Positions 36,733 to 44,922 of a stretch of 64,000 bases of DNA are shown here, piece after piece (position 1 is the first letter of the stretch; each line of letters begins with the position of its first letter). The position numbers and the translations under genes were made by a program. Under the pieces are notes generated by a model. It worked only from the letters and a program-made list of their open reading frames with translations, was not told where the DNA came from and did no database searches. Source of the DNA: Pedobacter heparinus DSM 2366 (GTDB taxonomy: Bacteria; Bacteroidota; Bacteroidia; Sphingobacteriales; Sphingobacteriaceae); NCBI RefSeq assembly GCF_000023825.1, contig NC_013061.1, positions 1,860,001 through 1,924,000 on the forward strand, in the 5' to 3' direction.

Positions 36733-37626
36733 CTACTTTGTATTTTCTACCGATACATTATACAGTTCGTACCAGTCCTGATGATCCAGCTCTATGGAAA
36801 AAGCATTGGCCGCATTTTTGATCCTTTGTACATTGGTAGTGCCAATTAAGGGCAATGCCCCTAGTTTTACCAGCCAGGCTACGGCAAGGGATTCGATATC
36901 GGCCTTATATTTTATACTCAGCTCTTCCAGTTTTGCCCGTACTTTAAGGGCCTGTACATCTGTACCGGCTGCTATACGGCCTTCTGCAAGCGGGGCATAT
37001 GCCAGTGGCCTCATGTAACGTTGTTTGATATAGTCGAGCTGCCCGTTGTCCAATGCCTGGGTGCTGAGCAGGTTCAGTTCTATGTGGTTGGTTACAATGG
37101 GTTTGGTTAGGTAAGCTGCCAGCAGCTGGTGCTGGAATACCGAAAAATTGGCAACACCGATGCTCTTGATCTTTCCGGAATCTTTCAGTTTTTCCAGCGT
37201 CAGGGCTGTTTCTTCCAGGTTGGAGATGGCATCCAGTTTGTCGAGCAAAAATATATCGATGTAATCTGTTCTCAGGTTCCTTAAGGAAGACTCCACACTT
37301 TTAGTGATGTGGGCAGCAGAAGTGTCATAATGCTTAACCCTGATTTCCGGATTGTGCGGATGGGGAAGTCTTAACCCACATTTTGTGAACAGGACTACTT
37401 CATCCCTTTTAAACAGCCCTTCCTTCATCAGATCGCCGAAAAGTGCCTCGCATTTGTAATTTCCATAGCGATCCCCATGTTCAAAGGTATTGATGCCCAG
37501 TTCCAGGCAAAGGCTGACCACTTTTTTTAAAACGCTATCGGCCTCTTTAACCTCGTCCCATCTGTAAAAACCGTATACCGCAGGTGAAACTTTCGGGCCT
37601 GCGTCGCCCATATATACTTTTTGCAT
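36733..37626 (-). CDS. Aldo/keto reductase
   Basis: A 297-residue cytoplasmic NADPH-dependent oxidoreductase, TIM-barrel AKR fold, in the YdhF-like group. The catalytic Tyr is in 'FEHGDRYGNYKCE', with the Asp of the tetrad nearby. The Lys is in 'VVLFTKCGLRLP', and the usual substrate His position falls in 'HYDTSAAHI'. The cofactor-binding C-terminal part shows 'GTTNVQRIKNAANA'. Substrate not readable. It diverges from the GntR gene, with 132 nt between starts. Confidence 0.88.
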   Translation of the reverse strand: MQKVYMGDAGPKVSPAVYGFYRWDEVKEADSVLKKVVSLCLELGINTFEHGDRYGNYKCEALFGDLMKEGLFKRDEVVLFTKCGLRLPHPHNPEIRVKHYDTSAAHITKSVESSLRNLRTDYIDIFLLDKLDAISNLEETALTLEKLKDSGKIKSIGVANFSVFQHQLLAAYLTKPIVTNHIELNLLSTQALDNGQLDYIKQRYMRPLAYAPLAEGRIAAGTDVQALKVRAKLEELSIKYKADIESLAVAWLVKLGALPLIGTTNVQRIKNAANAFSIELDHQDWYELYNVSVENTK

Positions 37627-37702
37627 ATCCTGTCTGTTCTAAATCGCTCAAGTTCGCTTTTTTTTACAGGATATCAAAAGCAGGGCATAAAAAAAATGAT
37701 TT

Positions 37703-37732
37703 TTGGAAATGAATATATAATCTTTACCTTTG
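37703..37732 (+). promoter_or_regulatory. Promoter of the GntR-MFS operon
   Basis: TTG at 37703-37705 (within TTTTG) and TACCTTTG at 37725-37732 are 19 nt apart, an excellent Bacteroidota promoter. Transcription is expected near 37739, leaving only a ~20-nt leader. Confidence 0.85.
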
Positions 37733-37733
37733 C

Positions 37734-37758
37734 AATTCATCTGATGATATGATGAATT
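37734..37758. promoter_or_regulatory. Likely GntR autoregulatory operator
   Basis: Inverted repeat AATTCATC-(9 nt)-GATGAATT covers the predicted transcription start and ends directly against the ATG at 37759. A dimeric regulator bound here would block both RNA polymerase and initiation, so negative autoregulation by the adjacent GntR protein is likely. Confidence 0.7.
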
Positions 37759-38427
37759 ATGGGAATTGAATATATCAAAAAGAAATCGCTGGCGGATGAA
37801 GTTGCGGCCAGACTTCAGGAACAAATTACACTGGGCAGGTATAAGGTAGATGAAAAACTACCCATAGAACCAGCGCTGATGAAGCATTTTGGAGTAGGCA
37901 GGTCTACGATCAGGGAAGCGATAAAGATCCTGGCAAATTCGGGCTTACTGCGCGTACAGCAGGGTATAGGTACTTTTGTAGAGCAGGTTACCTGCAGTAA
38001 GGAGCCGATGGAACAAAGGCTGAAGCGTGCAAATGTGCAGGATCTGGACGAAGTGCGGCAGCTGTTGGAAATGAAAATTGCCGAAAAAGCTGCCCTAAAC
38101 CGGACAGATGCTGATATCATAGCCATCAGGGGCCATCTGGAAAACCGGAGAAAAGCAGCGGCCGAAGGTTTAAAAGAAGCTTGCATAGATGCTGATGTAG
38201 CCTTTCATATGGCCATAGCAGAGGCTTCAAAAAATGAGATCCTGGCCGATCTCTACAAGTCCACTTCCGTACACCTTAAAAAATGGTTTCTTCAGATCTA
38301 TCCAGATACCCGGGCATTTGAGGAAACGTATGTGATCCACGAACAGCTGTTAAAAAGTATCATTGCCGGCGACGCCAAAAAGGCATGGACAATTGCCGCA
38401 AAAATTATCGGTCACGTATCCCAGTAA
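37759..38427 (+). CDS. FadR-type GntR transcriptional regulator
   Basis: A 222-residue repressor. The N-terminal winged helix shows 'LGRYKVDEKLPIEPALMKHF' and 'VGRSTIREAIKILANSGLL'. The C-terminal FCD helical ligand domain keeps metal-site-like histidines in 'DVAFHMAIAEAS' and in 'VIHEQLLKSI'. Such regulators usually sense a small carboxylate or sugar acid. The MFS gene starts 29 nt downstream, so that exporter is the probable target. A palindrome sits directly before the start. Confidence 0.88.
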   Translation: MGIEYIKKKSLADEVAARLQEQITLGRYKVDEKLPIEPALMKHFGVGRSTIREAIKILANSGLLRVQQGIGTFVEQVTCSKEPMEQRLKRANVQDLDEVRQLLEMKIAEKAALNRTDADIIAIRGHLENRRKAAAEGLKEACIDADVAFHMAIAEASKNEILADLYKSTSVHLKKWFLQIYPDTRAFEETYVIHEQLLKSIIAGDAKKAWTIAAKIIGHVSQ

Positions 38428-38456
38428 ACAATTTACATCACCCATTACCAATTATA

Positions 38457-39683
38457 ATGAAAACAACAAATCCGGCCTCTGCCATTGAGCCTAAACAAAT
38501 TGCCCAGCAAACCGTATTTCCGATACTTTTTGCCATTAGTTTTTCCCATTTACTAAATGATACGATACAGTCGCTCATACCTGCCATTTATCCTATTGTA
38601 AAGAATACCTATCAGCTGAGCTTTTCGCAGATTGGCTTAATTACCCTGATGTTCCAAATGGCCGCTTCTTTATTCCAGCCATTTGTAGGCTTATATACCG
38701 ATAAAAAACCACAGCCTTATTCACTGGCTATAGGAATGGGTTTTACGCTGGTCGGCCTGATCACTTTATCTTTGTCCAACGGATTTTACTTCATGCTGCT
38801 TTCTGTTGCACTTATTGGTACGGGCTCTTCCATATTCCATCCGGAAGCATCTCGTATGGCCCATGCTGCTTCAGGCGGAAGGAGAGGCCTGGCCCAGTCC
38901 ATCTTTCAGCTGGGTGGCAATGCCGGAAGTTCTATCGGACCTTTGCTGGCAGCCTGGATCATTGTGCCCTACGGACAGTTCAGTGTGATCTGGTTTTCTA
39001 TCATTGCTTTACTGGCCATTATGATTTTGAGCTGGGTAGGCAAATGGTATAAGGGCTATATGGTCAATTTAAAGGCCAGAATGGGGGCAAAAGTAAATGT
39101 GGTAACCAATAATTTCTCCAGAAAAAGGGTGGTATTTGCCGTGATCATTTTACTGGTCCTTATCTTTTCAAAATACTTTTACATGGCCAGTCTGACCAGC
39201 TACTTTACCTTCTATCTAATAGATAAGTTTCATGTACCGGTGCAAACCTCGCAGCTTTACCTGTTTGTATTTTTATTTTCCGTTGCGGCCGGTACACTGA
39301 TCGGTGGTCCGGTGGGCGACAGGTTCGGCCGTAAATATGTGATCTGGTTTTCTATTTTAGGTACAGCACCTTTTGCCTTGTTGCTGCCCCATGCCAATTT
39401 ATTCTGGACCGGGGTATTGATCGTACCGATAGGTGTGATCCTGGCCTCAGCATTCTCTGCTATTCTGGTGTATGCGCAGGAACTGATACCGGGTAAGGTG
39501 GGACTGGTTGCGGGATTGTTCTTTGGTTTTGCTTTTGGTATGGGCGGTATAGGGTCTGCTTTACTGGGTAAGCTTGCCGATAGCACCAGCATCAATTACG
39601 TATTTCATATCTGTGCATTCTTGCCCCTGATTGGTATCATTACCGGGTTTTTGCCCAATATTGAGGGCAGGAAAAAAGCCTGA
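38457..39683 (+). CDS. MFS exporter of the fosmidomycin-resistance (Fsr) group
   Basis: A 408-residue inner-membrane carrier of about 12 helices. The ATG at 38457 is used; an earlier in-frame ATG (38385) lies in the GntR gene. 'FAISFSHLLNDTIQSLIPAIYP' is the characteristic first helix of Fsr-type MFS proteins, and 'GGPVGDRFGRKYVIW' is the MFS loop motif in the second half. Relatives expel fosmidomycin; the natural substrate is often unknown. It is co-transcribed with the GntR regulator, and a hairpin follows. Confidence 0.85.
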   Translation: MKTTNPASAIEPKQIAQQTVFPILFAISFSHLLNDTIQSLIPAIYPIVKNTYQLSFSQIGLITLMFQMAASLFQPFVGLYTDKKPQPYSLAIGMGFTLVGLITLSLSNGFYFMLLSVALIGTGSSIFHPEASRMAHAASGGRRGLAQSIFQLGGNAGSSIGPLLAAWIIVPYGQFSVIWFSIIALLAIMILSWVGKWYKGYMVNLKARMGAKVNVVTNNFSRKRVVFAVIILLVLIFSKYFYMASLTSYFTFYLIDKFHVPVQTSQLYLFVFLFSVAAGTLIGGPVGDRFGRKYVIWFSILGTAPFALLLPHANLFWTGVLIVPIGVILASAFSAILVYAQELIPGKVGLVAGLFFGFAFGMGGIGSALLGKLADSTSINYVFHICAFLPLIGIITGFLPNIEGRKKA

Positions 39684-39690
39684 TAAAAAA

Positions 39691-39717
39691 AAGGCCGGTA
39701 ATTTTGTTACCGGCCTT
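39691..39717 (-). terminator. Terminator between the MFS gene and xylA
   Basis: A perfect 11-bp stem AAGGCCGGTAA/TTACCGGCCTT (39691-39701, 39707-39717) with loop ttttg. The A-run to its left is a T-run when read from xylA, so it mainly ends the xylBA transcript. Confidence 0.9.
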
Positions 39718-39722
39718 ATGCT

Positions 39723-41051
39723 TTAAATATACCTGTTGATCAGGTTTTCCAGGAATTCCTGTTTGCCGCTGATGGTTTGCGGTTCGCCCTGTGCCACTGC
39801 ATAATCGCGCAGGTCTTCCAGGCTTAAGCTCCCTTCTTCAAAGGCTTTGCCTTTTCCACTGTCGTAAGACGCATATCTTTCTGCCCTTATTTTTTTGTAT
39901 TCAGAATGCTGAAGGATGCGGTCGGCGGTAATCAGGGCCCGGGCGAAAATATCCATTCCACCAATATGTGCATGGAAAAGGTCGGCCGGATCCGTTGAAT
40001 TCCTGCGGATCTTGGCATCGAAATTTATACCCCCACCTTGCAGGCCCCCTGCTTCCAGGATGATCAGCATGGATTCTGTAACCTCATTGATGTTGTTTGG
40101 AAACTGGTCTGTATCCCAGCCATTTTGTTCGTCGCCGCGGTTGGCATCAATAGAGCCCAGCATTCCGGCATCAGCAGCCACCTGCAGCTCATGCTGGAAG
40201 GTATGTCCGGCCAGCGTAGCATGGTTAACTTCCAGGTTCAGTTTAAAATCACCCAGCAGGTCGTACTGACGGAGAAAGCCAAGTACGGTTGCTGCATCGT
40301 AATCGTACTGGTGCTTGGTGGGTTCACAAGGTTTGGGCTCAATAAAGAAGGTGCCTTTGAAACCATTTTTACGGGCATAATCTTTGGCTGTATGCAGAAA
40401 TTTTGCCAGATGTTCCTGTTCGCGTTTCATATTGGTGTTCAGGAGGCTCATGTAACCTTCGCGGCCACCCCAGAATACATAATTTTCCCCATTAAGGGCT
40501 ATGGTGGCATCAAGGGCTGCTTTTACCTGTGCTGCGCCATGGCTCAGCACATGAAAGTCGGGATTGGTAGCCGCTCCGTTCATATACCTGCGGTGAGAGA
40601 AAAGATTAGCCGTACCCCAAAGCAATTTTACACCTGTTTCTGCCTGTTTGGCTTTTGCATAATCGGTCATGATCTGCATCCGTCTTTCATTTTCTTTGAT
40701 GTCGTTGCCATAATCTACCACATCCACATCATGAAAGCAGTAATAGGGCAGGTTCATTTTGGTCAGAAATTCAAAGGCTGCATCCATTTTGTCCTTTGCA
40801 CGATCCAGTACATCCGCTTTCGCGTCCCAGGGAAAAATATGTGTCGGACCGCCAAAGGGATCTGTACCATTTCCGCAGAAAGAATGCCAGTAAGCACCGG
40901 CAAAACGCAGGTGCTCTTTCATCTTTTTGCCGGCAACCACCTGTTCAGGATTGTACCATCTGAAAGCCAGCGGGTTGTCTGTTTCCTGTCCTTCAAAGCT
41001 GATCTGTCCGATCCCTTTGAAATATTCGTTGTCTGCAGTAAGTTTTGTCAT
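39723..41051 (-). CDS. xylA: Xylose isomerase
   Basis: A 442-residue class II enzyme converting D-xylose to D-xylulose in the cytoplasm. Catalytic and metal motifs are '[12 protein letters not shown]', '[15 protein letters not shown]', '[18 protein letters not shown]', '[19 protein letters not shown]', 'GSIDANRGD' and '[12 protein letters not shown]'. Length fits the family. It lies 28 nt downstream of xylB in one operon. No xylose transporter or xylanase is adjacent. Confidence 0.97.
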   Translation of the reverse strand: MTKLTADNEYFKGIGQISFEGQETDNPLAFRWYNPEQVVAGKKMKEHLRFAGAYWHSFCGNGTDPFGGPTHIFPWDAKADVLDRAKDKMDAAFEFLTKMNLPYYCFHDVDVVDYGNDIKENERRMQIMTDYAKAKQAETGVKLLWGTANLFSHRRYMNGAATNPDFHVLSHGAAQVKAALDATIALNGENYVFWGGREGYMSLLNTNMKREQEHLAKFLHTAKDYARKNGFKGTFFIEPKPCEPTKHQYDYDAATVLGFLRQYDLLGDFKLNLEVNHATLAGHTFQHELQVAADAGMLGSIDANRGDEQNGWDTDQFPNNINEVTESMLIILEAGGLQGGGINFDAKIRRNSTDPADLFHAHIGGMDIFARALITADRILQHSEYKKIRAERYASYDSGKGKAFEEGSLSLEDLRDYAVAQGEPQTISGKQEFLENLINRYI

Positions 41052-41079
41052 CTGATAAGGTATTATATTGATTTTTTAA

Positions 41080-42552
41080 TTACAGTTGTTTTTCGAGCAG
41101 GTTTTTCCAGTCGAGGTATTCATTTTCCAGCTGATCTTTGCCGGGTTCTACCAGTTTCAATGGTTTTTTATGGGTAAAAGCCTCGGCGGCCGACTTAAAG
41201 TAGCCTGCACCAATTCCGGCTCCTATGGCGGCGCCATAGCTACCATCGTTATCGTAAAGCTCTACGGGCACCCCGGTAATGTTTACAAATGTTTGCGTAA
41301 AAACATCACTTAAAAAGAGGTTTGATTTTCCGGCCCTGATCACTGTAGGGTTCATGCCATTTTCTTTTAAGATATCCAGTCCGTAACGGAAAGCAAAGGC
41401 AATGCCCTCCTGAACAGCACGGAAAATGTGCGCATTGCGGTGGATGTTGAGGTCGATACCCTGCAAATGGGCGCCTACTATTTTATTGTTCAGCATGCGT
41501 TCTGCCCCATTGCCGAAGGGAAGTACGCGGAGGCCTTCACTTCCCGGTGATATGGTTTGTGCAGTTTCGTTAATGGCAGTATAGTTCATGCCGGTACCAA
41601 AGCTATCCCTGGCCCAGCGGTTCATGCTACCCGTTCCGTTAATGCATAACAGCACACCAAGGCGGGGTTGTTCTGCGCTATGGTTTACATGGGCAAAAGT
41701 ATTTACCCTTGATGCCTTATCGTATAAAAGCTGTTCCGTTACGCCGTAAATTACTCCGGAGGTTCCTGCTGTGGCGGCAACCTCTCCGGGTTGGGTTACA
41801 TTTAAAGATAAGGCATTATTGGGCTGGTCGCCAGCCTTGTAAGCTACAGGTATCCCAGGTTTTAGCCCAAGCTGTGCTGCTACGGCTTTCATAAGCTGGC
41901 CATGTACTGAAAATACTGGTTTTATTTCCGGAATCAGGGCCTTATCGAAGTCGAAAAACTTCATTAAGGCTTCAGAAAGCTGATTTTCCCTGAAGTCCCA
42001 GAATACACCTTCCGACAAGGCGGAGATGCTGGTGCTGACTTCCCCTGTGAGCTGTAGGGCAATGAAATCGCCGGGCAGCATTACTTTGGCTATCCGGGAA
42101 TAGATTTCGGGTTCATTAGCTTTTACCCAGGCCAGTTTGGCAGCTGTGAAATTGCCTGGTGAATTGAGGAGGTGCCGGAGGGCATACTGTTCACCCAGCT
42201 GTTTAAAGGCATGGTTACCCGTCTCGACAGCGCGGCTATCGCACCAGATGATGCTGTTCCTGAGGCATTCGCCATCCTTGTCTACCACCACCAGGCCATG
42301 CATCTGATAGGCAATTCCAATAGCGGAAATGTCATCCGGGTTGTAAGCGCGCCGGGCATGACATAAGGAAATGGCTTTTTGAACATTGGTCCACCACAGC
42401 CGGGGCGATTGCTCGGCCCAGCCGTGTTTCAGGCTAATGATCTCCGATTCCGATTCAGGGTAGCTGGCGCTCGCAAGCGTATGCCCCGAATTGGCTTCGA
42501 CAACAGAAACTTTTATAGATGATGTGCCTACATCAATACCTAATAGCAGCAT
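41080..42552 (-). CDS. xylB: Xylulokinase
   Basis: A 490-residue FGGY-family kinase phosphorylating xylulose with ATP. The phosphate loop 'GIDVGTSSIKVSVVE' opens the protein. 'AYQMHGLVVVDKDG' and 'SIIWCDSRA' are the sugar-binding strand and FGGY signature-like parts, and 'ATAGTSGVIYGV' is the ATP adenosine region. It precedes xylA, so the two supply the pentose phosphate pathway. It diverges from the Gfo/Idh gene across a 226-nt gap with two palindromes. Confidence 0.95.
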   Translation of the reverse strand: MLLLGIDVGTSSIKVSVVEANSGHTLASASYPESESEIISLKHGWAEQSPRLWWTNVQKAISLCHARRAYNPDDISAIGIAYQMHGLVVVDKDGECLRNSIIWCDSRAVETGNHAFKQLGEQYALRHLLNSPGNFTAAKLAWVKANEPEIYSRIAKVMLPGDFIALQLTGEVSTSISALSEGVFWDFRENQLSEALMKFFDFDKALIPEIKPVFSVHGQLMKAVAAQLGLKPGIPVAYKAGDQPNNALSLNVTQPGEVAATAGTSGVIYGVTEQLLYDKASRVNTFAHVNHSAEQPRLGVLLCINGTGSMNRWARDSFGTGMNYTAINETAQTISPGSEGLRVLPFGNGAERMLNNKIVGAHLQGIDLNIHRNAHIFRAVQEGIAFAFRYGLDILKENGMNPTVIRAGKSNLFLSDVFTQTFVNITGVPVELYDNDGSYGAAIGAGIGAGYFKSAAEAFTHKKPLKLVEPGKDQLENEYLDWKNLLEKQL

Positions 42553-42600
42553 TGTATTTATAATTTGATAAAACGAAAATAAGCAAATATTTCAGTTTAG

Positions 42601-42610
42601 CAATCGATTG
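42601..42610. repeat. Perfect 10-bp palindrome upstream of xylB
   Basis: CAATCGATTG lies 49 bp upstream of the xylB start. It could be an operator for a xylose regulator not present here. Chance is possible at this length. Confidence 0.4.
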
Positions 42611-42706
42611 CCTATTTAAATTTTATGCGGTCTTTTCCATGAAGGATTTGTGAGTTGTTGTATTTTTTTATTATGTTTAAAAACTCCCTTTTGATATTGA
42701 TCAGCT

Positions 42707-42714
42707 AACCGGTT
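42707..42714. promoter_or_regulatory. Possible LacI-type operator core upstream of the Gfo/Idh gene
   Basis: AACCGGTT, a CG-centred 8-bp palindrome, lies 65 bp before the ATG at 42779. LacI-family operators often have such a core. No LacI gene lies in this window. Confidence 0.35.
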
Positions 42715-42778
42715 GATTTGTTGATGTGTGCGCTGCTCTTCTTCAAAGGTCTTTTGACGAAACAAATGAAACCTAAAT

Positions 42779-44086
42779 ATGATGAATGGAACTAAAGATT
42801 TAAATGCTACGGACCGCAGGTCCTTTTTAAAGAAGTCGGGTATCGTAATGCTGGGAAGTACACTGGCTTATCAAACAGGTTTTTCATCGGGCTTGTTTAA
42901 TAGCGCTAAAACATTGAAAGTTGGGCTGATTGGTTGTGGCGGCCGGGGCACAGGTGCGGCCATGCAGGCGCTGAATGCCGATCCGGATGTGATCATTACC
43001 GCTATGGGGGATGTTTTTGAGGACAGACTGGAGGGTGCTTATCAGGCGCTCATCAGCCTTGATGCCAAGCGGGTCAGGGTAGATAAAAAAAGAAAATTCA
43101 TTGGTTTTGATGCCTATCAGAAAGTCATAGATTCGGGAGTGGATGTGGTGCTGCTTACTACGCCACCTGCATTCCGCCCTGACCAGCTTACAGCGGCCAT
43201 TGCTGCCGGCAAGCATGTATTTTGTGAAAAGCCGGTAGCCGTTGATGCCCCGGGCATACGCAAAGTGCTGGCCGCAGCAAAAGCGGCGGCAGAAAAGAAC
43301 CTTTCCCTGGTTTCGGGATTCTGTTTCCGCTATGATCTGCCTAGCAGAGGGGTGTTCAGCAGGGTTTTAAATGGGGATGTGGGCAGTATTAAAACCGTTT
43401 CAACATTTAGGAACGGGGCCGGCAACTGGTCCAATCCGCGCCAGCCTGGCTGGACAGACCTGACCTATAAGTTAAGGAACTGGCATTACCAGAACTGGCT
43501 TTCGGGTGATTTTATTGTTGAGCAGGCGGTGCATAGCCTGGATATGATGTCCTGGGTGATGGGCGATCAGATGCCGCTAAAGGCTACGGGTACCGGTGGA
43601 CGGCAAGTGCGTGTTGACGAGATTTACGGAAATATTTACGATCATTTTGCGGTAGAGTTTGAATATGCGAACGGTGCAAAGGGCTTTCATTTTTGTCGCC
43701 AGCAGGAGGGCACGTCCAACCGGAATACAGTGGATGTACTGGGTACAGAGGGGAGTGCCTTTGTAAATGTAGGGATGCGGTACGAGATCAGCGGAAAAAA
43801 CAACTGGAAGTACGATGGTCCGAAAAAGAACATGTACCAGATCCAGCACGATGAGCTTTTTGCAGGCATCAGAAATGGAAAACCGATCAATGACGGGGAA
43901 TGGATGGCAAAAAGCACCTTATTGTCCATTTGGGGGCGCATGGCTGCGTATAGCGGACAAACCATCAGTTATGATGAGGCCCTGAATTCCAGTGTGGTGC
44001 TGGGACCAAAAATAGAAGATTATAACTGGGACCTGAAATGGGATAACCAGCCGGTAGCCATGCCGGGAATTAGCAAAGTCATTTAA
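42779..44086 (+). CDS. Tat-exported Gfo/Idh/MocA-family oxidoreductase
   Basis: A 435-residue NAD(P)-dependent dehydrogenase with a Tat signal (R13-R14 in 'TDRRSFLKKSG'). The Rossmann start 'KVGLIGCGGRGTGAAM' follows the signal, and the family's E150-K151-P152 is in 'VFCEKPVAVD'. The substrate-domain segment 'SGDFIVEQAVHSLDMMSWV' carries the candidate catalytic residues. Exported members keep bound cofactor and oxidise or rearrange sugars. The next gene encodes a DUF1080 protein, which suggests 3-keto-glycoside chemistry (inference). Confidence 0.88.
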   Translation: MMNGTKDLNATDRRSFLKKSGIVMLGSTLAYQTGFSSGLFNSAKTLKVGLIGCGGRGTGAAMQALNADPDVIITAMGDVFEDRLEGAYQALISLDAKRVRVDKKRKFIGFDAYQKVIDSGVDVVLLTTPPAFRPDQLTAAIAAGKHVFCEKPVAVDAPGIRKVLAAAKAAAEKNLSLVSGFCFRYDLPSRGVFSRVLNGDVGSIKTVSTFRNGAGNWSNPRQPGWTDLTYKLRNWHYQNWLSGDFIVEQAVHSLDMMSWVMGDQMPLKATGTGGRQVRVDEIYGNIYDHFAVEFEYANGAKGFHFCRQQEGTSNRNTVDVLGTEGSAFVNVGMRYEISGKNNWKYDGPKKNMYQIQHDELFAGIRNGKPINDGEWMAKSTLLSIWGRMAAYSGQTISYDEALNSSVVLGPKIEDYNWDLKWDNQPVAMPGISKVI

Positions 44087-44106
44087 TCTCTAAATTGAAC
44101 AAGCTG

Positions 44107-44811
44107 ATGAAGAAAATATTCAAGGGGATGGTTATGGCTTTTTTATGGGCCTTTATAGGTATATCTACAGCAAATGGCCAGGATAAACCCCTACAGTTTG
44201 GCCAGGAAACCTTGCTCTCTGATGCAAAAGGACAGGCTAAGGCCATTAACTGGATAAACGTAAATACAGATAAGGAAACCTGGAAAAGGGAAAAAGAGCT
44301 GCTGGTCTGTTCGGGCAAGCCTATAGGGGTCATGCGCTCGGAAAAATTATACGAAAATTTTATACTGGAGGTGGAATGGAAACACCTGGAAGCAGGCGGA
44401 AACTCGGGGGTATTTGTATGGAGTGATGCCAAGCCCGGTGAAAATAACCGTTTGCCCGGTGGTGTTGAAGTTCAGATGCTGGAACTGGATTGGGTAAACA
44501 TCAATGCCAAAGAGGGGGTACAACAACCCATTGCTTATGTACATGGAGAGCTTTTTGGAGTAGGCGGGGTAGAAACGATACCGGATACGCCGAGAGGGAC
44601 AAGGAGCAAATCGGTAGAGAACCGCTGCAAGGGAAAGGGAGAATGGAACAGGTACCAGGTGGTCTGTGTGGATGGCACCATCAAGTTATCGGTAAATGGA
44701 AAATTTGTGAACGGGATCAGTAAATCGACTGTAAGAAAGGGCTATCTCTGTCTGGAATCGGAAGGTGCCCCCATTCATTTCAGGAACCTGAAAGTAACAG
44801 TGCTGGACTGA
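44107..44811 (+). CDS. DUF1080 (3-keto-disaccharide hydrolase-type) secreted protein
   Basis: A 234-residue exported beta-jelly-roll protein (signal ending TANGQ). The ATG at 44107 is preferred over a TTG at 44095. DUF1080 features: 'LVCSGKPIGVMRSEKLYENF', 'GGNSGVFVWSDA', 'GGVEVQMLELDW', and 'WNRYQVVCVDGTIKLSVNGK' toward the end. Family members hydrolyse 3-keto-glucosides after an oxidoreductase has made the keto group. It follows the Gfo/Idh gene by 20 nt, a pairing consistent with that two-step route. Substrate unknown. Confidence 0.85.
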   Translation: MKKIFKGMVMAFLWAFIGISTANGQDKPLQFGQETLLSDAKGQAKAINWINVNTDKETWKREKELLVCSGKPIGVMRSEKLYENFILEVEWKHLEAGGNSGVFVWSDAKPGENNRLPGGVEVQMLELDWVNINAKEGVQQPIAYVHGELFGVGGVETIPDTPRGTRSKSVENRCKGKGEWNRYQVVCVDGTIKLSVNGKFVNGISKSTVRKGYLCLESEGAPIHFRNLKVTVLD

Positions 44812-44846
44812 TACCCCTGATTGTTCATGGCTAGTTTTTCTGTCAG

Positions 44847-44870
44847 AAAATACCCATAAATAGGTATTTT
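44847..44870. repeat. Inverted repeat upstream of the FAS1-SusD gene
   Basis: Arms AAAATACC and GGTATTTT with an eight-base spacer lie just before the predicted promoter. It could end the DUF1080 transcript (TTTTTT follows) or be an operator. Confidence 0.5.
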
Positions 44871-44897
44871 TTGCTTAACAGGACGTCGGTAGCTTTG
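44871..44897 (+). promoter_or_regulatory. Possible promoter of the FAS1-SusD gene
   Basis: TTG at 44871-44873 and TAGCTTTG at 44890-44897 fit the consensus elements, but the 16-nt spacer is shorter than the usual ~19. Confidence 0.5.
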
Positions 44898-44922
44898 TAA
44901 GCTAAATCGCTTAACAATCTAA

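Noticed and set aside
37734..37758. Palindrome as a transcription terminator
   Set aside because: It lies between a promoter and a start codon and has no T-run.
40038..41177. Open frame of 379 codons on the + strand opposite xylA and the end of xylB
   Set aside because: It has no signal, domain or start context of its own, and it mirrors two securely identified genes.
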